From the NCBI GenBank assembly GCA_964406945.1, contig CAYOTO010000004.1, positions 73,612 to 137,611 of the forward strand: a stretch of DNA of 64,000 nt, given 5' to 3'. This stretch comes from UBA2266 sp964406945. Lineage in GTDB: Bacteria; Planctomycetota; Phycisphaerae; Sedimentisphaerales; Anaerobacaceae. Below are positions 53,278 to 61,724 of the stretch, in pieces. A program made the translations under genes and the position numbers. The notes beneath the pieces were generated by a model. It saw only the letters and a list, made by a program, of their open reading frames with translations, searched no databases and had not been told where the DNA came from. Position 1 is the first letter of the stretch, and every line of letters starts with the position of its first letter.

Positions 53278-53751
53278 ATGAAATTCGTACTTATAGACAG
53301 AATTGTGGAACTGGAGCCGGGTAAGAGCATCAAGACGGTAAAGGCTCTGTCTCTGGCCGAAGAATACCTTGCGGACCACTTTCCGACGTTCCCGGTGCTG
53401 CCGGGCGTGCTGCTTCTGCAGGGGCTTATTGAGTCCGCTTCCTGGCTCGTCAGGAACAGTGAGGATTTTGCGCACAGCATGATATTGCTTGAACAGACGC
53501 GGAATGTTAAGTATAAGAGCTTTTTGGCGCCTGGTGCGTGCATCGAGTACAGCGTAACCGCCAAGACCATCGAGGAAAACATCAGCAGTTTTAGCGGCTT
53601 TGGCGAATCGCAGGGCCGCAGAATAGTCGAAGCGAGATTTGGGCTCAGGCATTTCAATCTCGCCGACGGTGATGCCCGTATGGCCGCCGTGGATGCGGAC
53701 CTGATAAAAAATATGAAGCAGCGATGGACGTTGCTCGACCATATAATATAG
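53278..53751 (+). CDS. FabZ-like dehydratase homologue with altered catalytic residue
   Basis: A 157-residue hot-dog-fold protein of the 3-hydroxyacyl-ACP dehydratase type. The motif DHFPTFPVLPGVLLLQG gives the conserved His34, but the residue 14 positions later, Glu in FabZ and Asp in FabA, is Gln48 here. The neighbouring homologue at 54282 keeps Glu48. So this copy may be weakly active or a structural partner in a heterodimer. Further on, RNVKYKSFLAPGACIEYSVT fits the family. It opens a five-gene locus (dehydratase, ACP, dehydratase, KS, KS). Confidence 0.82.
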   Translation: MKFVLIDRIVELEPGKSIKTVKALSLAEEYLADHFPTFPVLPGVLLLQGLIESASWLVRNSEDFAHSMILLEQTRNVKYKSFLAPGACIEYSVTAKTIEENISSFSGFGESQGRRIVEARFGLRHFNLADGDARMAAVDADLIKNMKQRWTLLDHII

Positions 53752-53808
53752 TATGGTATTTTTACACCCTAAGGACTGAAAACAGCTTACAAACGGAGGT
53801 ATATAACA

Positions 53809-54204
53809 ATGGCAATGAGTCGGGATGAAATCTTAACGGAGGTTCGGGAGGTTCTGGTTGATGCGCTCGGTGTTGACGATGATGAGGTTACCATGGAAGC
53901 GACCCTCATGGGCGATCTCGGGGCCGAAAGCATCGATTTCCTGGACATCGTATTCCGACTGGAAAAGGCCTTCGGAATCAAGATACCGAGAGAAGAACTG
54001 TTTCCCGCCGAGAGCATGATGAACAACCCCGAATTCGTCAAGAACGGCAAGCTTACTGAGTTGGGGCTCAAGGAACTGCGGGAAAACGTGCCTCATACCG
54101 ATATCAGCTCGTTCGAGAACGATCCCGACATCAATAAACTCGGCGATCTCTTCACTGTAGGGGCGATTGTAAACTACATCGAGACAAAGCTTAACGCCGC
54201 CTGA
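53809..54204 (+). CDS. Acyl carrier protein, long form
   Basis: A 131-residue carrier. The phosphopantetheine site is GDLGAESIDFLDIVFRLE with Ser41; helix II follows (KAFGIKIPREELFP). Ordinary ACPs have about 80 residues. The extra 40 or so residues lie between helix II and the final helix (KNGKLTELGLKELRENVPHT, then LGDLFTVGAIVNYIETKL), possibly an insertion that recruits a specific partner. AAACGGAGG precedes the ATG. Its position between two dehydratases and before two ketosynthases argues that it is dedicated to this pathway rather than the cell's general AcpP. Confidence 0.88.
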   Translation: MAMSRDEILTEVREVLVDALGVDDDEVTMEATLMGDLGAESIDFLDIVFRLEKAFGIKIPREELFPAESMMNNPEFVKNGKLTELGLKELRENVPHTDISSFENDPDINKLGDLFTVGAIVNYIETKLNAA

Positions 54205-54281
54205 CACAGACGGCCGGCTAACATACAGCGGCGGCAGGATTGCACTTGCAAGGCCTGCCGTCGGCCTTATACGGCAAAGAA

Positions 54282-54779
54282 ATGCGTTGGATCTGGATAG
54301 ACAAGTTCGTCGAATTCGAGAGCGGCTGCCGCGCTTCGGCCCTGAAGAATGTTACGATGGCCGAGGAGCATCTGCACGACCATTTTCCGGGTTTTCCGGT
54401 TATGCCGGAATGCCTCATGATCGAAGCTATGGCCCAGACAGCCGGCATTCTGGTGGGAGAGACCAACAAGTTTCGTGAGAAGGTCATTCTGGCCAAGGTC
54501 AAGAAGGCCGTATTTCACGATTTTGTCAAACCGGGCGACACGATCAGACTTGACGCGGAAATTGAAACTATGGCGGACGAGGCGGCAAGCACCGCCGGAA
54601 AGATCACGCGCGGCGATGATCTCATTGCCGAAATCGAACTTATGTTCAGCCACATCGATCGGAATCTCGGCGGCGTAGAGTTTCCCGAGGAAAACTTTGT
54701 TTTCACGGGCATGTTCGAATCGCTCGTTCGAGACGTATACCTGGCAAAAGCCGATGAGCAAGCGGAGCAAAGTGCATGA
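54282..54779 (+). CDS. FabZ-like 3-hydroxyacyl-ACP dehydratase with intact site
   Basis: A 165-residue hot-dog-fold dehydratase. The active-site pair is complete: His34 in HDHFPGFPVMPE and Glu48 in CLMIEAMAQTAGILVG. The chain then follows family features (KVKKAVFHDFVKPGDTIRLD). It removes water from 3-hydroxyacyl-ACP. The conserved N terminus RWIWIDKFVEFESG places the start at the ATG at 54282; a TTG at 54240 lies upstream in frame. Its stop overlaps the next gene's ATG by four bases (ATGA), so translation is coupled with the ketosynthase-like gene. Confidence 0.88.
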   Translation: MRWIWIDKFVEFESGCRASALKNVTMAEEHLHDHFPGFPVMPECLMIEAMAQTAGILVGETNKFREKVILAKVKKAVFHDFVKPGDTIRLDAEIETMADEAASTAGKITRGDDLIAEIELMFSHIDRNLGGVEFPEENFVFTGMFESLVRDVYLAKADEQAEQSA

Positions 54780-56092
54780 GTGATCGCCGCGTTGTTATAA
54801 CGGGACTCGGAGCCGCAACCTGCCTGGGTCTGTCCGCGGGCGAAACATGGGAAGCACTGTGCCGCGGCGAGTCCGGTATCGACACGATAGAATCATTCGA
54901 TCCCGTCGGATTCACCTGCAAGATCGCCGGAGAAGTACCCGAATTCAAGGTCCGCAAGTTTGTACCCAAGAGCCACCGCAAAGCGGTAAAGCTGATGTCG
55001 CGCGACATCGAGATATCCGTAGTCGCCGCAGCCGACGCTTTGGACGACGCCGGGATAATCACCAAAGGCATCGATCCTGAGAAAATAAACGTCGAACCCG
55101 ACAGATTCGCAATCAATATCGGCGCGGGCCTGATCAGTTGCGATCTGGTCGAACTGGCGCCGGCGGTTGCCGCAAGCGCCGTCGAGGGCAAATACGACTT
55201 GAAGAAATGGGGCACTGACGGGCTGCCGCTCGTTACACCGTTGTGGCTGCTCAAGTACCTGCCGAACATGCTTGCATGCCACATCGGCATCATTCACGAT
55301 ATTCAGGGGCCCAGCAACACGATGACCTGTGCCGAGGCCTCCGGGCAGATTGCGATAGGTGAAGCGGCGCGGACTATCCAGCGCGGATCGGCGGATCTGG
55401 CCCTGGCGGGCGGCGCCGAAGCCAAGGTAAATCCGATAGTCATGATACGCCAGTGCCTTATCAAACGTGCTACGGCCGAAGGCAATGATTCACCCTCTAC
55501 GGCCTGTCGCCCCTTCGATGCGGACGCAAAGGGCTGCGTATTCGGCGAAGGCGCGGGAATTATAATCCTCGAATCGGCTGAAAACGCTGAGAATCGCGGC
55601 GCCAGAGTCTACGCCGAATTCGCCGGCTTCGGCCAAAGCAACAATCTAAGTCCCGATTTTACCAAACTCGAACCGGACGGCGCCGGTATTCGCATCGCCA
55701 TTGAAAAGGCCTTGGCCGACGCCGGAATAACCGCCGCCGAGATAGATCTTGTAATACCGCACGGAACATCGATTCCAGCCGACGATCTGGCCGAAGCCCG
55801 CGCCATTGAAACAGCTTTGGGCGATTCGGCGTCACAGATTCCGGTATGGCCCACCAAGAGCATGCTCAGCAACACGGGCGCCGGAGCCGGGGCTATAGAT
55901 GTGCTGGCGGGCGCCAAAGCGATTTTTGAATCGAAGATACCTGCAGCCGTAAACTGCGACAAAGTGGCCGAAGGCTGCAATCTCAATATCGTAAAATCAC
56001 CTGTAGAGAAGAAACTGCGTAACGTATTGTGCATAAGCTACACCTACGGCGGCCAGACTACCGCGACTGTACTGAGAAACCCCGCCCCGTAG
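54776..56092 (+). CDS. Ketosynthase-like protein lacking the catalytic Cys (chain-length-factor-like)
   Basis: A 438-residue thiolase-fold protein of the FabF family. The active-site region reads GPSNTMTCAEASGQIAIG: aligned with TACxSG of FabF, the nucleophilic Cys is replaced by Glu187. The first catalytic His is kept (VIPHGTSIPADD) but the second, normally in KSxxGH, is Asn in KSMLSNTGAGAGA. It cannot therefore perform the standard condensation. Such partners (KS-beta or chain-length factor) pair with an active KS. The next gene, 12 bp downstream, is a complete KS, which strongly supports a heterodimer. Confidence 0.9.
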   Translation: MSDRRVVITGLGAATCLGLSAGETWEALCRGESGIDTIESFDPVGFTCKIAGEVPEFKVRKFVPKSHRKAVKLMSRDIEISVVAAADALDDAGIITKGIDPEKINVEPDRFAINIGAGLISCDLVELAPAVAASAVEGKYDLKKWGTDGLPLVTPLWLLKYLPNMLACHIGIIHDIQGPSNTMTCAEASGQIAIGEAARTIQRGSADLALAGGAEAKVNPIVMIRQCLIKRATAEGNDSPSTACRPFDADAKGCVFGEGAGIIILESAENAENRGARVYAEFAGFGQSNNLSPDFTKLEPDGAGIRIAIEKALADAGITAAEIDLVIPHGTSIPADDLAEARAIETALGDSASQIPVWPTKSMLSNTGAGAGAIDVLAGAKAIFESKIPAAVNCDKVAEGCNLNIVKSPVEKKLRNVLCISYTYGGQTTATVLRNPAP

Positions 56093-56104
56093 CTGGAGAG
56101 TTGA

Positions 56105-57427
56105 ATGGCTGAACAATCCCAACCAACGCGAATTGTTATTACGGGCATGGGTATTGTATCTCCGCTCGGCCACGATGTCGAAACCGTCTGGCGGGCCCTG
56201 CTCGAAGGGGCCAGCGGAGCGGCCGCTACGACGATTTTCGACGCCTCGACATTTCCATCCACTTTCGGCGCCGAGGTCAAGGGTTACGAACCGGCCAAAT
56301 ACACCTGCTTTCCGGATATCCACAAGTACGGCAACCGCGGTTCGGGCTTCGTCATAGGTGCAGCGGCACAGGCGCTGAAGCAGGCCGGCATAGACTACGA
56401 AACGGACAGCCCGAGCGACGGCATAGACCGCACCAGACTGGGCATTTATCTCGGTGCGGGTGAAGGTTCGGTTGATAACGACGTCTTCAACGCAGCCATA
56501 ATAGCGGGCTGGGACGACGAATCTCACGAGATGAACTGGGCCGAATGGGCGCGTGTGGCATTTTCTGGAATGAATCCGATGCGCGAACTCGAGCAGGAAC
56601 CGAACATGCCGGCAACCCATCTGGCGGTTTTCGCGGGCGCCCGGGGACCGGCGAGAAGCTGCCTGACCGCGTGTGCAGCAAGCACACAGGCCATCGGGGA
56701 GGCGACAATGATGCTCCGCAGAGGCGATGCCGACGTGATGATTGCCGGCGGGGCTCATTCGATGATTCATCCGCTGGGAGTAACGGGCTTCAACCGTCTG
56801 ACCGCCCTTTCGACAAGAAACGACAGTCCTGAAACCGCATCCAGGCCCTTTACCGCCAGCAGAGACGGATTCGTACTCGGTGAAGGGGCCGCGGTTGTGA
56901 TACTCGAGACCCTCGAATCCGCACAGAAGCGGAACGCCCCGATACTGGCCGAAGTCATCGGCTACGGCAGCAGTTCCGATGCGTTCCGCGTTACAGACAT
57001 GCACGAAGAGGGCCGCGGCGCGGTCCAGGCGATCCGGGCGGCTCTGGCGGATGCCGGAATCGACTGCAGCGACATAGACTACATAAACGCCCACGGAACA
57101 AGCACAGCAGAGAACGATGCGATCGAAACCAAGGCCATCAAGGCTGTGTTCAGAGACCGTGCCAAAGACGTGCCCGTCAGCAGCGTCAAGAGCATGCTGG
57201 GCCACCTGATCGGGGCCGCCGGTGCAGCCGAACTGATAACCTGCGTTCTTGCTATGCGGGATTCGGTAATACCGCCGACTACGAATCTGCACGATCCGGA
57301 TCCGCAACTGGATCTCGATTACGTTCCGAACGCACCGCGGAAGCAGGACGTAAACATCGCAATGAATGAGTCCTTCGGCTTTGGCGGTCAGAATGATGTC
57401 GTAATAATCAAGAAGTTTCAGCCGTGA
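56105..57427 (+). CDS. Beta-ketoacyl-ACP synthase, FabF type, catalytically complete
   Basis: A 440-residue condensing enzyme. The nucleophile is Cys190 in SCLTACAASTQAIG, and both His are present: NAHGTSTAENDA and KSMLGHLIGAAGAAE. The C-terminal NESFGFGGQNDVVIIKK is the family end. It elongates an acyl chain on the ACP with malonyl-ACP. It follows the inactive KS partner by 12 bp and probably dimerises with it, as KS-alpha with KS-beta. The chain made is unknown: no ketoreductase, enoyl reductase or acyltransferase lies in this locus, so general FAS-II proteins may supply those steps. Confidence 0.92.
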   Translation: MAEQSQPTRIVITGMGIVSPLGHDVETVWRALLEGASGAAATTIFDASTFPSTFGAEVKGYEPAKYTCFPDIHKYGNRGSGFVIGAAAQALKQAGIDYETDSPSDGIDRTRLGIYLGAGEGSVDNDVFNAAIIAGWDDESHEMNWAEWARVAFSGMNPMRELEQEPNMPATHLAVFAGARGPARSCLTACAASTQAIGEATMMLRRGDADVMIAGGAHSMIHPLGVTGFNRLTALSTRNDSPETASRPFTASRDGFVLGEGAAVVILETLESAQKRNAPILAEVIGYGSSSDAFRVTDMHEEGRGAVQAIRAALADAGIDCSDIDYINAHGTSTAENDAIETKAIKAVFRDRAKDVPVSSVKSMLGHLIGAAGAAELITCVLAMRDSVIPPTTNLHDPDPQLDLDYVPNAPRKQDVNIAMNESFGFGGQNDVVIIKKFQP

Positions 57428-57480
57428 TTTGATTCGCCGCCGGCACTTAATAGACGCGGCAACCGCGGCGGGTACGCATA

Positions 57481-58761
57481 ATGATAGATATAAAGCTGAT
57501 TCGCGAAAACCCGGAGCATTTCAAAAAAGCCTGTGCGGACAAGCATTTTGAGGCCGATATTGACCGTCTGGTCGCTGTCGATGCCGAATTGAAAGTGGTT
57601 AAACAGAAGCTTCAGGATATTTCGACCGACAAAAACCGGATCGGCAAATCCATCCCGAAGCTGGACCCCGATGCAAAGCAGGAGGCTCTGGATCATCTTT
57701 CGAATTTGAAAGACGAAGAAGGCGAGTATCAGAACAGACTGTCTAATCTTCAGCCGCAGCTCGACGAATTGATGCTTCAGGTTGCTCAGCCCGCCGATGA
57801 AAGCGTTCCCGTTGGCAAGGACGACAGCGAGAATGTTGAAATCCGCAAGGAGGGCGAAATTCCCGCCTTCGATTTCGAGCCGAAAGATCACCTTCAGCTC
57901 GGTATAGACCTAGGTATAGTCGACGTCGAGCGAGGTGTCAAACTTGCTGGAGCGCGCAACTATTTCCTAACAGGCGATGGAGCGCTGCTGCACTGGGCCA
58001 TTCTGCGATTCGCCCTGGATTTTATGGTCCAGCGGGGTTATACGCCGCTTTCGGTTCCGTTGCTCATGCGAGACGATGCAATGCGGGGCACCGGCTACTA
58101 TCCCGGTGCCGAAGAGCAGACCTACCGGATGGAAAAAGACGGGCTGAATCTCGTCGGCACGGCCGAAGTTCCGCTCACCGCCTACCGCATGGGCGAGATT
58201 CTCAAGGCCGATGAACTTCCGCTGAAGTACGTTGCCATGTCGAGTTGCTTCCGTCGCGAAGCCGGAGCGGCCGGTAAGGATACCTACGGCCTCTACAGAA
58301 TCCATCAATTCGACAAGGTCGAGCAGGTTGTCATCTGCGAGAACGACGAGCGGCAAAGCGCCGAATTTCATAAAGAAATTCTGGCAAATGCCGAGGGCGT
58401 AATGAAGGCCCTCGAGTTGCCCTACCGTGTTGTCGATGTCTGTACGGGCGACCTGGGTCGCGGCCAGGCCAAAAAATTCGATATCGAAGCCTGGATGCCG
58501 TCCAGAGAAAGCTACTGCGAAACCCACAGCGCCAGCAAGTTTTACGACTTCCAGGCGCGTCGCATGAATCTCCGCTATAAGCATCCAAAGACGAAGAAGA
58601 ACATCTTCTGCCATACACTGAATAACACGGTGATCGCAAGTCCCAGAATCCTGATACCGGTCCTGGAACTCTATCAGAACGCCGACGGATCTGTTACGGT
58701 ACCCGAAGTTCTCCGGCCGTATATGGCCGGCAAAGAAAAAATTTCAGCTTCGAGCGTATGA
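57481..58761 (+). CDS. serS: Seryl-tRNA synthetase
   Basis: A 426-residue class II synthetase. The N-terminal coiled-coil arm (residues about 25-105, e.g. LVAVDAELKVVKQKLQDIST) recognises the long variable arm of tRNA-Ser. The catalytic domain has motif 2 (CFRREAGAAGKDTYGLYRIH), FDKVEQVVICE and motif 3 (HTLNNTVIASPRILIPVLE, the last with the motif 3 Arg). It charges tRNA-Ser and tRNA-Sec if present. The gene follows the ketosynthase by 53 bp on the same strand. Confidence 0.96.
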   Translation: MIDIKLIRENPEHFKKACADKHFEADIDRLVAVDAELKVVKQKLQDISTDKNRIGKSIPKLDPDAKQEALDHLSNLKDEEGEYQNRLSNLQPQLDELMLQVAQPADESVPVGKDDSENVEIRKEGEIPAFDFEPKDHLQLGIDLGIVDVERGVKLAGARNYFLTGDGALLHWAILRFALDFMVQRGYTPLSVPLLMRDDAMRGTGYYPGAEEQTYRMEKDGLNLVGTAEVPLTAYRMGEILKADELPLKYVAMSSCFRREAGAAGKDTYGLYRIHQFDKVEQVVICENDERQSAEFHKEILANAEGVMKALELPYRVVDVCTGDLGRGQAKKFDIEAWMPSRESYCETHSASKFYDFQARRMNLRYKHPKTKKNIFCHTLNNTVIASPRILIPVLELYQNADGSVTVPEVLRPYMAGKEKISASSV

Positions 58762-58789
58762 GCAAGCGCCGGCTGCGGTACAGCCGCTT

Positions 58790-58969
58790 ATGAAATCTTT
58801 CCTCGGATCCATAGCTGCTGCGATACTTAACCTGTTCGGCCGGGCCCCGAAACCAAACACGAGAGACCTTCAAAAAGAGGATTTTCCGACCTCGACCCAG
58901 AAGATGGGCGTACGATTCAGTGAGAAGCTACGCGACGTTTTCCGGTTCAAGTGGATAAGAAAGCACTGA
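58790..58969 (+). CDS. 59-residue small basic protein, unknown
   Basis: ATG at 58790 to TGA at 58967. The peptide starts with a hydrophobic patch (MKSFLGSIAAAILNLFGR), has a charged middle, and ends with a basic, aromatic segment (SEKLRDVFRFKWIRKH). It lies neatly between serS and nrdJ, 28 bp after the serS stop and 21 bp before the nrdJ start. Fits with neither gene's shadow frame. No ribosome site of note is visible. I do not recognise the family, but length, position and composition favour a real gene. Confidence 0.5.
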   Translation: MKSFLGSIAAAILNLFGRAPKPNTRDLQKEDFPTSTQKMGVRFSEKLRDVFRFKWIRKH

Positions 58970-58990
58970 CAGCAGCAATTGGGGGAAATT

Positions 58991-60841
58991 ATGAGCACAC
59001 GTATTAACGATAAGCCGCCCGGAAGTCAGCCGGTGCTCAGCGACAACGCGAAAGCCGTGCTTGCCCACAGATATCTCGTACGTGATGGCAAAGGCAGGAT
59101 CGTCGAAAGCCCGGCCGAGCTGTTCTGGCGCGTCGCATCCATGGTCGCTGATGCCGAAGCGAACTACGGCGCCTCAACGGACGAGATTCGCCGTTGGCGG
59201 CAAGATTATTACGAGCTGATGGCATCCCTGAAGTTTCTGCCGAATTCTCCGGCCCTGATGAATGCGAACCGCCCCCATGGAATGCTCAGCGCCTGTTTCG
59301 TCCTTCCGGTTGGCGACAGTGTGGCCGAAATCTTCGAGACTATCAAACAAACCGCCCTGATTCAGAAGGCCGGCGGCGGCACGGGTTTTTCTTTCGACAA
59401 TCTGCGGCCCACCGGCGATGTTGTCGCATCAAGCGGCGGAACCACTTCCGGACCCATCAGTTTCTGGCGTGTTTTCAGTCAGGCAACGGACGCAATTCAG
59501 CAGGGTGCGTTTCGCCGAGGCGCGAATATGGGTATGATGAGCGTAGACCATCCGGACATACTCAAGTTTCTGCACGCCAAGCAGGACCCGATGGCCTTCA
59601 GCAATTTCAACATTTCGGTAAAGATTTCCGACGTCTGGATGACCGCCCTGGAAAAGAAGCCGAAACAGCCGCACGTAGTGATAAACCCCAGAACGCAGCA
59701 GCGATACCTTTTGCCGAGAAGACTGGACGTCGACAATTACAAAATCAACGACCTGCACGAGATACCGGGCAGCCGCAAGGTTTCTTCGGCACAGTCCCAG
59801 CGTTTTTTGACTGTCGGAGATATTTGGAGGATGATTACAAAGAATGCCGCGGCACACGGCGAACCGGGCGTCGTTTACATGGACCGAATAAACCGGGATA
59901 ATCCGACGCCGTCAATAGGTCCGATCGAAGCCACGAATCCGTGCGGCGAACAGCCTCTGCTGCCTTACGAGGCATGTACGCTCGGCAGTATTAACCTGAC
60001 GAAATTCATGGATGTCGTTAACGGTCAGGCTGCAATGAACTGGTCCGAACTCGACGAGACCGTAAGGCTCTCGGTGCGTTTTCTCGACAATGTTCTCGAC
60101 GCCTGCCAATACCCCGTCAGCGAGATTGCGAAGATGGCTAAAGCCAATCGGAAGATCGGCCTGGGTGTAATGGGCTTTGCGGATTGCCTCTATATGCTGG
60201 GAATCTCGTACGATTCGGAGCAGGCAGTCGAGTTCGGTGAGGATCTTATGCGATTTGTCAACGATACCGCTCACGAGGCGTCGCGTGAGTTGGCCAGACG
60301 CCGCGGTCCGTTTCCCAATTGGAATCGGAGCATCTGGCGAAAGAGAAAGGCGCTGATGCGTAACGCCGCCGTCACCAGCATCGCACCTACCGGCACGATA
60401 AGCATAATAGCCGACTGCAGTTGTGGTATCGAGCCTGTATACTCGCTTGCCTTCGTACGGCAGATACTCGACGGCGAGAGACTTCTCGAAATCAATCCTG
60501 TGTTCAAAAAAGCGGCCGAAGCAGCGGGGCTCGACATCGATGAACTGCGTGAAGATGTATTAAAGACCGGCGGAATTCAACATTTAAAGCAGATTCCTGC
60601 AAAGTTGAGGCGGACCTTCAAATGCACGTACGATATAAAGCCGCAATGGCACGTCAGGATGCAGGCCGCGTTTCAAAAGCACTGCGACGCCGCTGTGAGC
60701 AAGACAATAAACCTTCCTCACCGGGCGACCGCGTCGACAGTGGACAAAGCCTACAAGCTGGCATACGAGTTGGGCTGTAAAGGGGTCACAGTCTATAGAA
60801 GGACAAGCAGAGAGCTTGAGCCGATGTCGCTTTCAGACTGA
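58991..60841 (+). CDS. nrdJ: Adenosylcobalamin-dependent ribonucleotide reductase (class II)
   Basis: A 616-residue reductase. Family landmarks are FLPNSPALMNANRPHG, LSACFVLPVGDSVAEIFE with the first redox Cys, QKAGGGTGFSFDNLRPTGD, NPCGEQPLLPYEACTLGSIN with the catalytic Cys and Glu, and IAPTGTISIIADCSCGIEP. It makes deoxyribonucleotides without oxygen, using a B12 radical. It ends 20 residues after YELGCKGVTVYR with no Cys-rich tail; most class II enzymes of this type carry a C-terminal CxxC that reloads the active site. GGGGG precedes the start at 58991; a TTG at 58979 is in frame. Confidence 0.92.
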   Translation: MSTRINDKPPGSQPVLSDNAKAVLAHRYLVRDGKGRIVESPAELFWRVASMVADAEANYGASTDEIRRWRQDYYELMASLKFLPNSPALMNANRPHGMLSACFVLPVGDSVAEIFETIKQTALIQKAGGGTGFSFDNLRPTGDVVASSGGTTSGPISFWRVFSQATDAIQQGAFRRGANMGMMSVDHPDILKFLHAKQDPMAFSNFNISVKISDVWMTALEKKPKQPHVVINPRTQQRYLLPRRLDVDNYKINDLHEIPGSRKVSSAQSQRFLTVGDIWRMITKNAAAHGEPGVVYMDRINRDNPTPSIGPIEATNPCGEQPLLPYEACTLGSINLTKFMDVVNGQAAMNWSELDETVRLSVRFLDNVLDACQYPVSEIAKMAKANRKIGLGVMGFADCLYMLGISYDSEQAVEFGEDLMRFVNDTAHEASRELARRRGPFPNWNRSIWRKRKALMRNAAVTSIAPTGTISIIADCSCGIEPVYSLAFVRQILDGERLLEINPVFKKAAEAAGLDIDELREDVLKTGGIQHLKQIPAKLRRTFKCTYDIKPQWHVRMQAAFQKHCDAAVSKTINLPHRATASTVDKAYKLAYELGCKGVTVYRRTSRELEPMSLSD

Positions 60842-60852
60842 AATTCGGTCCG

Positions 60853-61407
60853 CTACTGTCCGGCTACTCCTCCGGACACTATCAGGGTCATGGCATCGGA
60901 GGCGGGGATATTGAGCGATGTTACGTACGATGCCGGAAAGATTATGAGATTTCCCGCGAAGTTGTACGACTGTGGCACATAAACGGCCACGTGATCATCC
61001 ATTCCAAGGATCGACAGGTCCTGCCTTGTGATGAATCCGAGGACACGGGCTTGAGAGTTTTCTGATATTTTCGCGATAACCGGCTGATCGAATTTCTTCT
61101 TGTCGCCTGCGAATGCTTCGATGAGATCCTTTACGGCTCCGTATAGCATCTTCACCAGAGGCACCTTGTTGAATATCCTGTCGACGAGCATTACGAGTTT
61201 GCGCCCGATCAGATTCGAAGCCAGAAAACCGATTAAAAAAATGGCTGCAACCCCGATTAATATGCCCAATCCTCTGTACTCGATCCGAAACAGATCTCTG
61301 AATATCTGATCCAAACCGTTGAACGCCCAGATGAGCACGAACAGCGTCAATGCGACCGGTGCGAATACCAGCAGGCCTTTTAAAAAGTAGTTGACGATCT
61401 TCTTCAT
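60853..61407 (-). CDS. DUF502 membrane protein
   Basis: A 184-residue protein with two N-terminal membrane segments (FLKGLLVFAPVALTLFVLIW; GLGILIGVAAIFLIGFLA) and a soluble C-terminal domain of the DUF502 family: IFNKVPLVKMLYGAVKDLIE, ARVLGFITRQDLSILGMDDH and the ending VTSLNIPASDAMTLIVSGG. Family function is not established. Plant homologues are linked to vesicle trafficking, which does not transfer here. The start at 61407 follows a GGGAG; the frame is open to 61479. It converges on nrdJ with 11 bp between stops. Confidence 0.88.
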   Translation of the reverse strand: MKKIVNYFLKGLLVFAPVALTLFVLIWAFNGLDQIFRDLFRIEYRGLGILIGVAAIFLIGFLASNLIGRKLVMLVDRIFNKVPLVKMLYGAVKDLIEAFAGDKKKFDQPVIAKISENSQARVLGFITRQDLSILGMDDHVAVYVPQSYNFAGNLIIFPASYVTSLNIPASDAMTLIVSGGVAGQ

Positions 61408-61724
61408 GGTGGCACTCCCATCAATAGTTTTGCAACAATGCCGAGTCGGCCCTGAAAACGTGTGCAGACCATCACGCATGTCGTCCCAAAGGATGTAAGT
61501 GGTCTGTGTCCGCGTAGTAAAAGGGCGGCGCAGGTATCATTGTTGCAATGTGCGCAACTTTGTCAAGGACGTTTGGGCGCCAAAATGCTGAATTGAGGTC
61601 CTGCCGGACATGAACGAGAGCCTGGTACATACCGGTGCCATTAACGGTCCCACAGCAATAAATCTGAATTGCTGCCATGGGGCCTAAGTTATTCGGCATG
61701 AACCGGGCTTAATCCGAACCGACT
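61408..61724. other. Intergenic region between the DUF502 and aldo/keto reductase genes
   Basis: 317 bp. It holds CAGCAAT/ATTGCTG (61654-61660 and 61669-61675), a 7-bp stem with an 8-nt loop and no T-run, and an 11-bp inverted pair TTGCAACAATG (61430-61440) and CATTGTTGCAA (61538-61548). A minus-strand open frame at 61472-61699 shows no family features. No promoter is assigned with confidence. Confidence 0.4.

Noticed and set aside
55997..57307. 436-codon open frame on the minus strand
   Set aside because: Antisense to the complete ketosynthase, no domain seen.
61472..61699. 75-codon minus-strand open frame
   Set aside because: No ribosome site, no recognisable feature, atypical composition.
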